NCBI GenBank assembly: GCA_964406605.1
Contig: CAYOSF010000007.1
Location: 62,001-126,000 of the forward strand
Length of the DNA stretch: 64,000 bases
DNA from: CAYOSF01 sp964406605
GTDB taxonomy: Bacteria > Chloroflexota > Dehalococcoidia > DSTF01 > RBG-16-68-14
Direction: 5' to 3'
Shown here: piece after piece, positions 40,439 through 48,763 of the stretch
Layout: each line of letters starts with the position of its first letter
How positions within the stretch are numbered: position 1 is the first letter of the stretch
Notes under the pieces: model-generated
What the model was told of the DNA's origin: nothing
Databases searched by the model: none
The model's input: the letters and a program-made list of their open reading frames with translations, nothing else
Position numbers and translations under genes: made by a program

Positions 40439-41407
40439 GTGAACGAGAGGCGACTGGCAGCCGGCGTCGATCTAGGTGGCACGAAGATCTACTCGGTTCT
40501 AACGAATGAAGAGGGCCACGTCCTGGGTGAGGACCGACGCCTCACGCGGGCGCCGGAGGGGCCGGACGCCGTCATCGAGCGCTTGGTGGCTTCGCTGCGA
40601 GGGGCGCTCGATCAGGGAGGCGCCGCGGCAGACGACATCGTCGGTGTCGGTATTTCCGCACCCGGGCCCTGCGACCCCAAGCGGGGCGTCGTCACCGACG
40701 CCCCGAACTTGCCCGGCTGGCAAGATGTCCCTCTTGCGCAGATCGTGAGCGAGAAGCTGGGGGTGCCGGCCTTGATGGAGAACGACGGCGCGGCAGCCTG
40801 CTACGGCGAGTTTCGCTTCGGCGCCGGCCGGGGATTTCGGCACATCGTTCTCCTGACGTTGGGCACCGGTATCGGCGGCGGCATCATCATCGATGGCCGC
40901 CTGTACGGCGGCGCTTCGGGCGGTGCCAGTGAGTTGGGTCACATCGTTGTGCAGGAGGATGGGCCGATCTGCAACTGCGGCAACCGCGGCTGTCTCGAGG
41001 CGCTGGCGTCGGGACCGGCGATCGCGAAGGAGGCCGTGGCGGCGCTCGCGGCGGGACGCGCTCCCATCCTGGCCCGGTTGGCCGGCGAAGGCCCGCCGGC
41101 ACCGGAACTGGTGCTCCAGGCCGCCCAGGAAGGCGATGCCGCCTGCCGGGAGATCATTGGGCGGGCGGGCTATCACCTGGGCGTCGCGTTGACGGGACTG
41201 CTTAACTGCTTCAATCCTGAAGCGCTCATACTCGGCGGCGGGCTGCTGGGCCTGGGTGATCTCTACCTGGGGCCGGCGGTGCGCACCGCGCGTGCGGGCG
41301 CCTTCGATCAGATGGTGGAGGATGTCACCATCACCCAGGCCAGCCTGGGGAGACGGGCCGGAGCGTTGGGGGCGGCGGCCCTAATTCTTGACCGCGAGTC
41401 AATCTAG
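40439..41407 (+). CDS. ROK-family sugar kinase (glucokinase-like)
   Basis: This 322-aa protein has the ROK fold: ATP-binding AAGVDLGGTKIYSVLTNEEG, sugar-site GVGISAPGPCD and ENDGAAACYGEFRFGAGRG, phosphate loop LTLGTGIGGGIIIDGRL, and the ROK zinc motif GHIVVQEDGPICNCGNRGCLEALAS (His plus three Cys). The intact zinc and Asp sites fit glucokinase or a related hexose/N-acetylhexosamine kinase rather than a repressor, since no N-terminal HTH is present. GTG 40439 with GGGAG upstream is chosen; the longer frame from 40373 overlaps the terminator. Confidence 0.88.
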   Translation: MNERRLAAGVDLGGTKIYSVLTNEEGHVLGEDRRLTRAPEGPDAVIERLVASLRGALDQGGAAADDIVGVGISAPGPCDPKRGVVTDAPNLPGWQDVPLAQIVSEKLGVPALMENDGAAACYGEFRFGAGRGFRHIVLLTLGTGIGGGIIIDGRLYGGASGGASELGHIVVQEDGPICNCGNRGCLEALASGPAIAKEAVAALAAGRAPILARLAGEGPPAPELVLQAAQEGDAACREIIGRAGYHLGVALTGLLNCFNPEALILGGGLLGLGDLYLGPAVRTARAGAFDQMVEDVTITQASLGRRAGALGAAALILDRESI

Positions 41408-41453
41408 CCTGCAGGACGCAAGGCAGACGGCCGAATCTAAGATCAGATAGCAC

Positions 41454-42707
41454 ATGAGGGCGACGCCTCGGGCCGCCCCAGGAGGCACCTTGCTACAGAT
41501 CATTCGGACGCGGCTTGCGCCCCTTCGCTGGGCGACACTCGAACTTGCCCTGACGGTCATGCTCTGGCAGGCCGCGACGGGCGTGTTCCTCCTTTCGCTG
41601 GTTCAGCAGTACCTGCCTGACGAACTGGAGGCGAACGCTGCCTTCCCCGGCTACGCCCTCGCCATCTATGCGGGCGCGAGGTTCTTCCTGCAAGCGCCCG
41701 CCGGCTGGTTGGCTGACCGCTTCGGCCGCCGACAGACGCTGGCGCTGGGCATCGCGGTTTCCTTACCGTCCGTGTTCCTCATGCTTCAGGTGAAGGACGC
41801 TACGTCGTTCCTGGCCTTCTCGGCCCTCTACGGCGCTGGATCAGCCGCGATCTGGCCGTCGATCATGGCCTTCGTAGGTGACACGCACGAGCCGTCGGTG
41901 CGCGGCCGGACTCTGAATCTGTTGAATCTGTCGCAACTCATCGGTCTCGGATCGGGCACGATGATCGGCGTCACGCTCACCGACCTCATCTCGCACCAAG
42001 CTGCTTTCGCCGCCTGTCTCGGCTTCAGCGGCCTAGCGCTCGTCTTCGCCTATCGAGGGGCCCGCGCCGGGAACGCGGGCGAGCCTCGGATAGTCGAGCG
42101 GGCGGAGGCCGGGGGCTTGAGCCGGAGGCTGCTGTCCGCGCAAGTGCTCTTTCTGGCCGTCATCGCACTGCTCCTGAGTATCGGCACGACGATTCAGGCG
42201 CCTGTCGTTGGTGCCTACTCCAGCGAGGTTCTGCACACGAAGCTGCATGTAATGGGCCTGATGCTGCTGGCGCCGGGCGCGGTTGCCTTGCTCATCGCGC
42301 TGCGCTTTGGCCACCTGGCGGATCGATACGGCCGGCAGGTACCGCTGATCGGCGGGCTGGCGGTCGCCGCGCTCTGCTACTATGCGCTCAGCCGGACCAC
42401 TCATCCGCTGATGGCGGTTAACCTGATCGTGCTGGCCGGCTTGGCCTATGCGGTGAGCATTCCCGCCTGGGGAGCCGCTGCGCTGGATGCCAGCGAGTTC
42501 GGCGGTCGCGGGCTGATGCTGGGCGTGCTGGCGACCGTGCAGGGCTTCGGCGGCGCCGCCGGCCAGGCCATTGGGGGCGCGGTCAACGCGGCCTGGGGGC
42601 CGGTAGCACCATTCAAGATGGGCGCCATCCTGCTCATGCTCGCGCTCTTCCTCACCGTGATGCACCTGCAACACGAGCGCCGCAGCGAGGCGCTCACGCT
42701 CGCCTAG
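41454..42707 (+). CDS. MFS transporter
   Basis: This 417-aa integral membrane protein has about 12 hydrophobic segments in two halves. The loop-2 motif AGWLADRFGRRQTLALG and its second-half equivalent FGHLADRYGRQVPLIGG mark the major facilitator superfamily. LYGAGSAAIWPSIMAFVGDTHEP resembles drug/metabolite efflux members. Substrate unknown. It starts 46 nt after the ROK kinase, so it could share its transcript and transport a related sugar. Its stop overlaps the convergent hypothetical gene by 4 bp. The start codon is uncertain because no clear ribosome-binding site is seen. Confidence 0.85.
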   Translation: MRATPRAAPGGTLLQIIRTRLAPLRWATLELALTVMLWQAATGVFLLSLVQQYLPDELEANAAFPGYALAIYAGARFFLQAPAGWLADRFGRRQTLALGIAVSLPSVFLMLQVKDATSFLAFSALYGAGSAAIWPSIMAFVGDTHEPSVRGRTLNLLNLSQLIGLGSGTMIGVTLTDLISHQAAFAACLGFSGLALVFAYRGARAGNAGEPRIVERAEAGGLSRRLLSAQVLFLAVIALLLSIGTTIQAPVVGAYSSEVLHTKLHVMGLMLLAPGAVALLIALRFGHLADRYGRQVPLIGGLAVAALCYYALSRTTHPLMAVNLIVLAGLAYAVSIPAWGAAALDASEFGGRGLMLGVLATVQGFGGAAGQAIGGAVNAAWGPVAPFKMGAILLMLALFLTVMHLQHERRSEALTLA

Positions 42708-43165
42708 CTCTCGGCGTTCGTCCGCTCCTCGGTCAAGATCGGCTCCAGCACCGCCATGAATTGTGCCAGTCGGGCGGCCGCGCCCTCCGCCAACTCGTCC
42801 GTGAGGTCGCCCTCCAGCGCCCACGTCTCGTGGAGACGGGTCCAGCTCTTGGTCCACTCCTCCAGCTCGACGCTCGGCCCAAGCTGAGCCTGGATCTCCA
42901 ACGAGCGTTCCGCAAGGGCTTCCGCCCACCGGTAGCTCTCCTCCCTCTCGCTCTCGAAGTGGAGACCGATCTCAATCCTGCCCGCCTTGCGCTGCACCCA
43001 CACTTCGTAGTGGATGGTTGAGCTCTGGAAGAAGACCTGAAGCATGCTCCAGCGGAGGCGCCACTGGTGGTCCTGCAGCGGTTCGGGCAGTTCTCGGGCC
43101 AGGTTGTCGTGTACCAGCAAGAGGAAATCTCGGATGCGCACCGCGAGGCCATCATGCCAGAGCAA
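42704..43165 (-). CDS. Conserved hypothetical protein, 153 aa
   Basis: This acidic, helical/beta protein has a central YEVWVQRKAGRIEIGLHFES segment and long amphipathic helices after it. It reads from a TTG at 43165; GTG codons within the first 10 residues are alternatives and no good ribosome-binding site helps. It has no transmembrane segment or known motif. It overlaps the MFS stop tail-to-tail by 4 bp and is divergent from the M3 peptidase. The pattern with a strand pair followed by helices could be a SRPBCC or effector-binding-like fold, which I cannot verify. Confidence 0.6.
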   Translation of the reverse strand: MLWHDGLAVRIRDFLLLVHDNLARELPEPLQDHQWRLRWSMLQVFFQSSTIHYEVWVQRKAGRIEIGLHFESEREESYRWAEALAERSLEIQAQLGPSVELEEWTKSWTRLHETWALEGDLTDELAEGAAARLAQFMAVLEPILTEERTNAES

Positions 43166-43261
43166 CCGCTGCCCGGCAAGCGCATGGTTCCGCCATGACG
43201 ATCGATGCGCTACGATGGGCCGTCATGGGACGTCACGCCTATCGTGAACGGAGAGACAGCA

Positions 43262-44740
43262 GTGTCGGATCTGACCGGTAGACGGCTGGTCGACTGGCTC
43301 GACGCGCAGGCCGAGGCGTTCGAGAACGCCACCACGCGCGAGTATTACCTCAACTACGCGGGCCACAAGGATGACCTCGCCCTGGCGCCCATCTTCGCGC
43401 GCCACGCCGACCTCTTTCGGCAGGAGACCGTCCGGCGTGCTCTGCGGACCAGGGCAAAGGATTCCAGACTGCCGCACCTGCGGGAGTTCGTCGTACAGGG
43501 GTATCTGGAGCAGGCGGCGAAGGAGTTGACGGAGGAGATCGCCGGTCGAGAGACGGCGGACACCGTGGAGTGGGAGGGCGAGCAGATCCCCTATCGCTCC
43601 GTACAGCAACTCCTGATGAACGAGCCGGACGCCGGGCGGCGTCACGAACTGGATGAGCGGCGGCTGGAGGTGACGGCTGCCCAGAACCCCTTGCGGGAGC
43701 GGCGCTGGGACCTGCTCTACGGCCGGATCCGTGGCCTCGGGTTCGACAGCTATGTCGCCCTCTGCGATGAACTCGGCGCGATGGGCCTCGATCGGCTGCA
43801 CGAGATCATGGAGCGTTTCCTCTGGGAGACGGAGAAGCCGTATCGCGACCGGCTGGAGGAAGAGCTGCGGGGCATCGATGTCGACCCGGCGCTCGCCGAA
43901 CGGAGCGACCTGCTGCGCCTCTTCCGCTCGCCTCAGTTCGACGAGGCGTTTCCCCGCGAGCGCATGCTGCCCGCTCTGGAGGCGACGCTCCAGGGGTTGG
44001 GTGTGGAGGTCGCGAGCCAGCCCAACGTGCACTTGGACACGGAGGAGCGTCCCCGCAAGTCGCCCCGGGCGTTCTGCGCGCCCGTCTCGATCCCCGGTGA
44101 GATCTACCTGGTGATCAGTCCCCACGGCGGTCACGACGACTACCTGGCGTTCTTCCACGAGGCCGGCCACGCTCAGCACTTCGCTCACATCAGGGCCGAC
44201 CAGCCGTTCGCCTTTCGCGGGCTGGGCGACAACTCGGTAACGGAGGGTTTCGCGTTCGTGCTGGAGCACCTCCTCCACAGCGCCGCCTGGCTCCGGCGCT
44301 ACCTGGACATGCCGGAAGCGGGACCCTATCTCGCCCTGGCCCGGTTCCACAAGCTGTACTTCCTCCGTCGCTACGCGGCCAAGCTGCTCTACGAGCTGGA
44401 CCTGCACGCGGGCGACGACGTTCGCGCCCATGCCAAACACTACGGTGATCTGCTGACGGCGCACGTCGGCGTGCGCTACAGCCCGCAGGACTACCTCTCG
44501 GACCTGGACGACGGCTTCTACTGTGCGCGGTACCTGCGCGCCTGGATCTTCGAGGCTCAGTTGCGGTCCGTCTTCGTCCGGCGCTGGGGCGAAGGGTGGT
44601 TCGCGGAACCGGAAGCGGGCGTTGCTCTGCGCGAGCTGTGGAGCTACGGTCAGCGCTACGCTGTCGAGGAGCTGCTTCGCGGGCTCGACGAGCCGGGCTT
44701 GGACGTCGGCCCGCTGCAGGCGGAACTGGCCGGGGTGTAG
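43262..44740 (+). CDS. M3 family (oligoendopeptidase F-like) metallopeptidase
   Basis: This 492-aa zinc peptidase has the HEAGH motif (His299-Glu300-Ala-Gly-His303, in FFHEAGHAQHF) and the third ligand Glu downstream in NSVTEGFAFVLEHL. The family's FCAPVSIPGEIYLVISPHGGHDDYLAFFHE precedes it. It is shorter than typical PepF (about 600 aa) and lacks a signal peptide, so it should act on short peptides in the cytoplasm. GTG 43262 has GGAGAG 6 nt upstream; the frame from 43205 has no such support. Confidence 0.9.
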   Translation: MSDLTGRRLVDWLDAQAEAFENATTREYYLNYAGHKDDLALAPIFARHADLFRQETVRRALRTRAKDSRLPHLREFVVQGYLEQAAKELTEEIAGRETADTVEWEGEQIPYRSVQQLLMNEPDAGRRHELDERRLEVTAAQNPLRERRWDLLYGRIRGLGFDSYVALCDELGAMGLDRLHEIMERFLWETEKPYRDRLEEELRGIDVDPALAERSDLLRLFRSPQFDEAFPRERMLPALEATLQGLGVEVASQPNVHLDTEERPRKSPRAFCAPVSIPGEIYLVISPHGGHDDYLAFFHEAGHAQHFAHIRADQPFAFRGLGDNSVTEGFAFVLEHLLHSAAWLRRYLDMPEAGPYLALARFHKLYFLRRYAAKLLYELDLHAGDDVRAHAKHYGDLLTAHVGVRYSPQDYLSDLDDGFYCARYLRAWIFEAQLRSVFVRRWGEGWFAEPEAGVALRELWSYGQRYAVEELLRGLDEPGLDVGPLQAELAGV

Positions 44741-44750
44741 ATCGGCCCGG

Positions 44751-45419
44751 CTACGGGCGGCGTGCCCGCAACCGCAGCGCGCTCACGAACGCGAGGGCTG
44801 CCGCGCCCGCGCCTGCCAGCGTAACAATCAGCGGGCCTGGAGCGCCTCCGGACCCTCCACCGGCGCCGGTCGGTGGGAGCGAGGGAGCAACGGTCTCTGT
44901 CGGGGACTGCTCCTCAGTCGCCGTCGGCTCGGAAGGTTCGACGCACGTGATGCTCCCGTGGACTACCGCGTACTCGATATCTTGGGGAACGGCAGGAGTC
45001 AGATCACCGAAAGGGCTGACCTCTAGCTCCAGGGGGCTCACGCCCGCTGCCTCGCACCAGTAGGTCAACGTGGCAAGCGTCGTGTCTCCTACAAGGCCGG
45101 TCGCACTCGCGCCGGTGACGCGCATGGCGTCCGCCCTGTACGCAGTGCTGCACACTCCTATAGGGGCAGAACAGCGAACTCGGGACACGACCGCGGGATC
45201 GTAGGTGATGTCCACGGTCCACGCGCCCAGGCCGGGCTCCGGGATACCGAGCGCCTGTAGATCCACCGATACCTCCGCGCCTACGTTCGCCGTTGCGGAC
45301 CCGATGGTGACTAGCGCCGAGCCGGCTGAGGCGTGACCTGCCGACACAGCTGCCCCCAGACCTACCGCGGCCGTGACGAGCACGCAAAGCTTCGGAATGA
45401 CTGATCGTGATGCGCTCAT
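44751..45419 (-). CDS. Secreted cohesin-domain protein with LPPTG-like C-terminal anchor
   Basis: This 222-aa protein has a signal peptide (about 1-31), a cohesin-like beta domain (33-160: VTIGSATANVGAEVSVDLQA, WTVDITYDPAVVSRV, TLATLTYWCE), and a Ser/Thr/Pro/Glu-rich linker (161-180). Then come LPPTG at 181-185, a Gly-rich spacer, a hydrophobic segment (196-214) and an Arg-rich tail (RLRARRP). This order resembles a sortase signal, though a plain C-terminal membrane anchor is equally possible. Four Cys in the domain probably form disulfides. GGAGGT precedes the ATG. The leader shares a 13-nt motif with the dockerin gene at 7813. Confidence 0.8.
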   Translation of the reverse strand: MSASRSVIPKLCVLVTAAVGLGAAVSAGHASAGSALVTIGSATANVGAEVSVDLQALGIPEPGLGAWTVDITYDPAVVSRVRCSAPIGVCSTAYRADAMRVTGASATGLVGDTTLATLTYWCEAAGVSPLELEVSPFGDLTPAVPQDIEYAVVHGSITCVEPSEPTATEEQSPTETVAPSLPPTGAGGGSGGAPGPLIVTLAGAGAAALAFVSALRLRARRP

Positions 45420-45464
45420 GCCGCACCTCCTCCGCCTGCAACGCTCCCACCGGTTGGTGGGGGA

Positions 45465-45494
45465 AGCGTAGCCCGCCCAGCCCCGGCGCGTCAA
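45465..45494 (-). promoter_or_regulatory. Promoter of the cohesin-domain gene
   Basis: On the minus strand TTGACG (45494-45489), an 18-nt spacer and TACGCT (45470-45465) form a promoter. The leader contains ACCGGTGGGAGCG (45454-45442) and GCAGGCGG plus GAGGTGCG before the start. Confidence 0.6.
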
Positions 45495-45526
45495 GGCGGG
45501 CGGCGGTCGGCCGCACAATCCGTCGG

Positions 45527-45555
45527 TTGACACAGGAGCACACCCGCCGTATGGT
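45527..45555 (+). promoter_or_regulatory. Promoter of the Fur-family regulator and metal importer operon
   Basis: TTGACA (45527-45532), a 17-nt spacer and TATGGT (45550-45555) make a near-consensus promoter, 17 nt before the ATG. Confidence 0.75.
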
Positions 45556-45558
45556 TAC

Positions 45559-45573
45559 TGATACTTAGTCTCA
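45559..45573. promoter_or_regulatory. Candidate Fur/Zur box (7-1-7 inverted repeat)
   Basis: TGATACT-T-AGTCTCA is an inverted repeat of two 7-nt arms with a 1-nt centre and one mismatched pair. This is the spacing known for Fur-family operators such as PerR/Zur boxes. It lies just downstream of the -10 and touches the start codon, so binding would block transcription of the regulator and the znu-like genes. Confidence 0.6.
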
Positions 45574-46004
45574 TGTCCACCACGCAAGCCATCCTCGAAC
45601 GTATGCAGTCGCGGGGTCACCGGATCACCCCGAGCCGGAGGCGTGTGGTCGACGCGGTGCTTGATTCGCCGGCCCACTTCACGGTCGACGACGTGCTGCG
45701 GCGGGCGCGCGAAGTAGGGCGGGCCACGGTGTTTCGTACGATGAAGCTGCTGCTGGAGCTGGACGTGGTCTGCCGGGTACGGATGGAGGACGGCGCAGTG
45801 CACTATCGGCTGAGCGCGCGCGGCCACCACCATCATCTCGTGTGTCGCTCCTGCGGCCGGGTGGAGGACTTCGCCACGTGCGATGTCTCCTCCATCGTGG
45901 GCCGCCTCACCAGGGACACCGACTATCGTATCGAGGGACACTGGCTCGAGGTGTACGGGCGGTGCGGCAGCTGCCGCGCCGCGGAGCCGGCGGCGGCCGG
46001 GTAG
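45573..46004 (+). CDS. Fur-family transcriptional regulator (Zur/PerR-like)
   Basis: This 143-aa protein has an N-terminal winged helix (ITPSRRRVVDAVL ... GRATVFRTMKLLLEL) and a C-terminal dimer/metal domain. Residues available for metal are His85-88 (GHHHHLV), the structural zinc cysteines Cys91/Cys94 and Cys131/Cys134, and His123. The downstream genes encode a Zn/Mn ABC importer, so the protein probably represses it when metal is abundant. Which metal it senses cannot be decided: the neighbouring ATPase looks manganese-type while the regulator resembles Zur. It has no Shine-Dalgarno sequence and its message would have a very short leader. Confidence 0.9.
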   Translation: MSTTQAILERMQSRGHRITPSRRRVVDAVLDSPAHFTVDDVLRRAREVGRATVFRTMKLLLELDVVCRVRMEDGAVHYRLSARGHHHHLVCRSCGRVEDFATCDVSSIVGRLTRDTDYRIEGHWLEVYGRCGSCRAAEPAAAG

Positions 46005-46016
46005 GGGAGTAGGTTC

Positions 46017-46937
46017 GTGTCGCAGCGAGAGAACGCGATGATTGGCCGGCGAATCTGCCGCCGCTTCCCCGCGCTCGTGCTGGGGGCCCTGGCGCTGAGC
46101 GGCGCGGTGGTTGCCGCCTGCGGTGCCGGCAACGGGGGCGATGGTGAGGGAGGTGCGCATCTCCGAGCGGTCACCACGCTGGAGATCTTTGCGGACATGG
46201 CGCGTCAGGTGGGCGGCGCCCGGGTCGAAGTGACGGCGCTTCTTCCATCGGGCGCCGACCCCCACACGTTCGAGTTGGTGCCGTCCCGCGTGGCCGACAT
46301 CTCCCGTTCCGACGTGGCATTCGTGAACGGCCTTGGGTTGGAGGGGAACGTGGTCGATGTGATCAGAGAGAACGCCGGTGGTCGCACCGTCGAACTGGCG
46401 GAAGGACTCACTGCTCTGGACGACAACCCGCACCTCTGGCTCGACGTGCGGCTCGCGGCGCGCTACGTTGAGCGCATCCGAGATACGTTCATCGATCTGG
46501 ACCCACCGGGGCGCGCCGCGTACGAGGCGAATGCGGGGGCGTATCTGGAGGAACTGGGCGACCTCGATCGGGAGATGGAGGAAGGCATCGGATCGATCCC
46601 ACCTGAGAACCGCAAGCTGGTAACCTTCCATGATGCCTTCCCGTACATGGCAGCCCGCTATGGGCTCGACGTGGTCGCTGTCGTTGTGCCGTCACCCGGC
46701 CAGGAGCCGAGCGCGCGCGAAGTCGCGGAGCTGGTCGGGACGTTGAAATCAGAGGGCGTTCCCGCAGTCTTCAAGGAGCCGCAGTTCAACGCGGAGGTGC
46801 TGGAACTGGCCGCGGACGAGGCCGGCGTTCGTGTCTTTGAATTGCTGAGCGGCGCCTACGTCGAGGGTGTGGACTCGTACGTTGAGTTGATGCGCTTCGA
46901 CCTGCGGCAGCTGCAGGAGGGGCTCGGTGGCGGATAG
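46017..46937 (+). CDS. Zinc/manganese ABC transporter, substrate-binding lipoprotein
   Basis: This 306-aa cluster A-I solute-binding lipoprotein has a signal ending VVAACGAG (lipid Cys35) and metal ligands His83 in DPHTFE, His139 in NPHLWLD and His205 in VTFHDAFPY, plus a downstream acidic ligand. It lacks the His-rich loop that marks many ZnuA proteins, so it is closer to TroA/MntC/PsaA types and could bind Mn or Zn. It follows the Fur regulator by 12 nt and overlaps the ATPase gene by 11 nt. GTG 46017 has GGGGAG 8 nt upstream. Confidence 0.92.
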   Translation: MSQRENAMIGRRICRRFPALVLGALALSGAVVAACGAGNGGDGEGGAHLRAVTTLEIFADMARQVGGARVEVTALLPSGADPHTFELVPSRVADISRSDVAFVNGLGLEGNVVDVIRENAGGRTVELAEGLTALDDNPHLWLDVRLAARYVERIRDTFIDLDPPGRAAYEANAGAYLEELGDLDREMEEGIGSIPPENRKLVTFHDAFPYMAARYGLDVVAVVVPSPGQEPSAREVAELVGTLKSEGVPAVFKEPQFNAEVLELAADEAGVRVFELLSGAYVEGVDSYVELMRFDLRQLQEGLGGG

Positions 46938-47727
46938 GGTCCCGCCGGCTGCTTCGGGAGGCGACAGGATCGCTGTGTCCGTCACCGACCTGTGGATCGG
47001 GTACGACAGCAAGCCGGTCTTGGAGGCGCTCACGTTCGAGTTGCCGGCGGGGACGTTGGTCGGCTTGGCCGGGCCCAACGGCTCCGGCAAGTCCACCCTG
47101 CTGCGGACGCTTCTCGGCCTGCTCAAGCCCTGGCGCGGCAGTATCGAGCTCTTCGGAGGGTCAATTGATGTCAAACGGGGAACGCTGGCCTACGCTCCCC
47201 AGGCGGAGTCGGTAGACTGGGACTTCCCCGCGACCGTGGCAGACGCCGTCATGATGGGCCGCTACGGGCGCATCGGCCTGTTGCGGCGTCCGGGCGCCCA
47301 AGACAGAGAGGCCGTCGCGCGGGCGCTCTCGCAGGTGGGGCTGGAGGAAGTCGGGGGGAGACAGATCGGTGAGCTGTCCGGCGGGCAGCAGCAGCGCATG
47401 CTCATCGCGCGGGCCCTCGCTCAAGAAGCGGACCTGCTGCTTCTGGACGAGCCGATGGCCTCCCTGGACGTCGCCGTCCAGCACGAATTGCTGGATCTCT
47501 TCGAGGCGCTGCGCGACGGCGGCAAGACGCTGATGCTGGCTACCCACGACCTCTCGTGCGTCGCTGCCTGCTTCGACCTGGCGCTCCTGCTCAACCGCCG
47601 GCTGGTGGCCTTCGGCCCGCCCGGCGAGATCATCACACCGGAGATCCTGAGCGAGGCGTACGCGGAACACCTCCTGCTCCTGCCGACCGAGGGCGGCGTC
47701 TTCTTGGGGCACCACGGACATGGCTGA
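46927..47727 (+). CDS. Zinc/manganese ABC transporter, ATP-binding protein
   Basis: This 266-aa ATPase has Walker A GPNGSGKSTLL, Q-loop APQAESVDWDFP, signature LSGGQQQRM, Walker B LLLLDEP and H-loop ATHDLS. The VDWDFPATVADAVMMGRYG segment is typical of manganese/iron importers (SitB/MntB type). It energises uptake through the permease at 47720. It overlaps both neighbours, showing a tightly coupled operon of binding protein, ATPase and permease. Confidence 0.93.
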   Translation: MADRVPPAASGGDRIAVSVTDLWIGYDSKPVLEALTFELPAGTLVGLAGPNGSGKSTLLRTLLGLLKPWRGSIELFGGSIDVKRGTLAYAPQAESVDWDFPATVADAVMMGRYGRIGLLRRPGAQDREAVARALSQVGLEEVGGRQIGELSGGQQQRMLIARALAQEADLLLLDEPMASLDVAVQHELLDLFEALRDGGKTLMLATHDLSCVAACFDLALLLNRRLVAFGPPGEIITPEILSEAYAEHLLLLPTEGGVFLGHHGHG

Positions 47728-48619
47728 TCTCTGGGCCTGGTTCGCCGATCCCCTGGAGTTTGAGTTCATGCAGCGTGCGCTCTTGGCGGTAGCGCTGGTG
47801 GGCGTGGTGAGCGCCGTCGTCGGCGCGTTCGTCGTCGTGCGCGGCATGGCATTCATAGGCGACGCGCTGGCGCACGCGTCCTTCGCCGGGGTGGCGGCGG
47901 CATTCGCGTTGGGCGTCTCCATCTACATGGGCGCGCTCGTCGCCGCCGTGGCCACGGGGCTGGGCATCGCCTTCATCTCCCAGCGAGCGCGGCTCCGCTT
48001 TGATACGGCGATCGGTGTGTTGTTCGTAGGCGCCTTTGCGCTTGGGATCGTCATCGTCAGCCGGCAGGAGAACTACACCGTCGACCTCTTCAGCTTCGTA
48101 TTCGGCAACGTGCTGGGCGTGAGCTGGGGAGACCTGCTGCTCATGGCTGCAACGGGACTCGTGGTGATTGTGCTCGTCGCGCTCTTCTACAAGGAGTTGG
48201 TCTTCACCGCCTACGATCCGACGGTGGCCGCCGCCGCCGGCGTGCCGACGCGGTTCGTCGAGTACGGTCTGCTGGCGCTGCTGGCGCTGGCGACGGTGGT
48301 GGCGCTGCGCACGGTCGGCATCGTGCTGGTCGTCGCGATGCTGGTGACGCCAGCGGCCACCGCCACGCTGCTGGTGCAGCGCCTTCACTACGTCATCTTC
48401 ACGGGCATCGCGTTCGCACTGGCCTCCTGCGTCATTGGCCTCTACGTATCGTATCACGCCGAGATCGCCTCCGGCGCGACCATCGTGCTGGTCGCGACGG
48501 CGTTCTTCGCCGCCGCGCTGCTCTTCGCGCCGCGTCGCGGTCTGCTGGCCCGCTGGCGGCTGGACCGGATGCATGGGATCGCTGGCTTCGTGGAGGAGCG
48601 CCGGAAGCCCAGGGCCTAG
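47720..48619 (+). CDS. Zinc/manganese ABC transporter, permease (ABC-3 family)
   Basis: This 299-aa protein has eight or nine TM segments of the ABC-3 family: AVLVGVVSAVVGAFVVVRGMAFIGDALAHASFAGVA at the start, LLALLALATVVALRTVGIVLVVAMLVTPAATA in the middle and a C-terminal pair. It forms the membrane channel with the ATPase whose gene it overlaps by 8 nt. The 145 bp after it hold a degenerate CCCGGGAGCC-type low-complexity stretch and the sirtuin promoter. Confidence 0.93.
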   Translation: MADLWAWFADPLEFEFMQRALLAVALVGVVSAVVGAFVVVRGMAFIGDALAHASFAGVAAAFALGVSIYMGALVAAVATGLGIAFISQRARLRFDTAIGVLFVGAFALGIVIVSRQENYTVDLFSFVFGNVLGVSWGDLLLMAATGLVVIVLVALFYKELVFTAYDPTVAAAAGVPTRFVEYGLLALLALATVVALRTVGIVLVVAMLVTPAATATLLVQRLHYVIFTGIAFALASCVIGLYVSYHAEIASGATIVLVATAFFAAALLFAPRRGLLARWRLDRMHGIAGFVEERRKPRA

Positions 48620-48724
48620 GCCCCATACCCGGGAGCCTAGAGCTAAGAACCGGGAAGCGGGCAGCCTCAAGTCCAGCGGGTGCCACGAGCCCGAGGCGCT
48701 CGGTTCTGGGTCCTGGCAATCCTC

Positions 48725-48752
48725 CATTGACAGGCCGTCGCAATCGGGTATC
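48725..48752 (+). promoter_or_regulatory. Promoter of the sirtuin gene
   Basis: TTGACA (48725-48730), a 16-nt spacer and TATCAT (48747-48752) lie 11 nt before the ATG, so the message should be almost leaderless. Confidence 0.7.
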
Positions 48753-48763
48753 ATAGAACCGCT

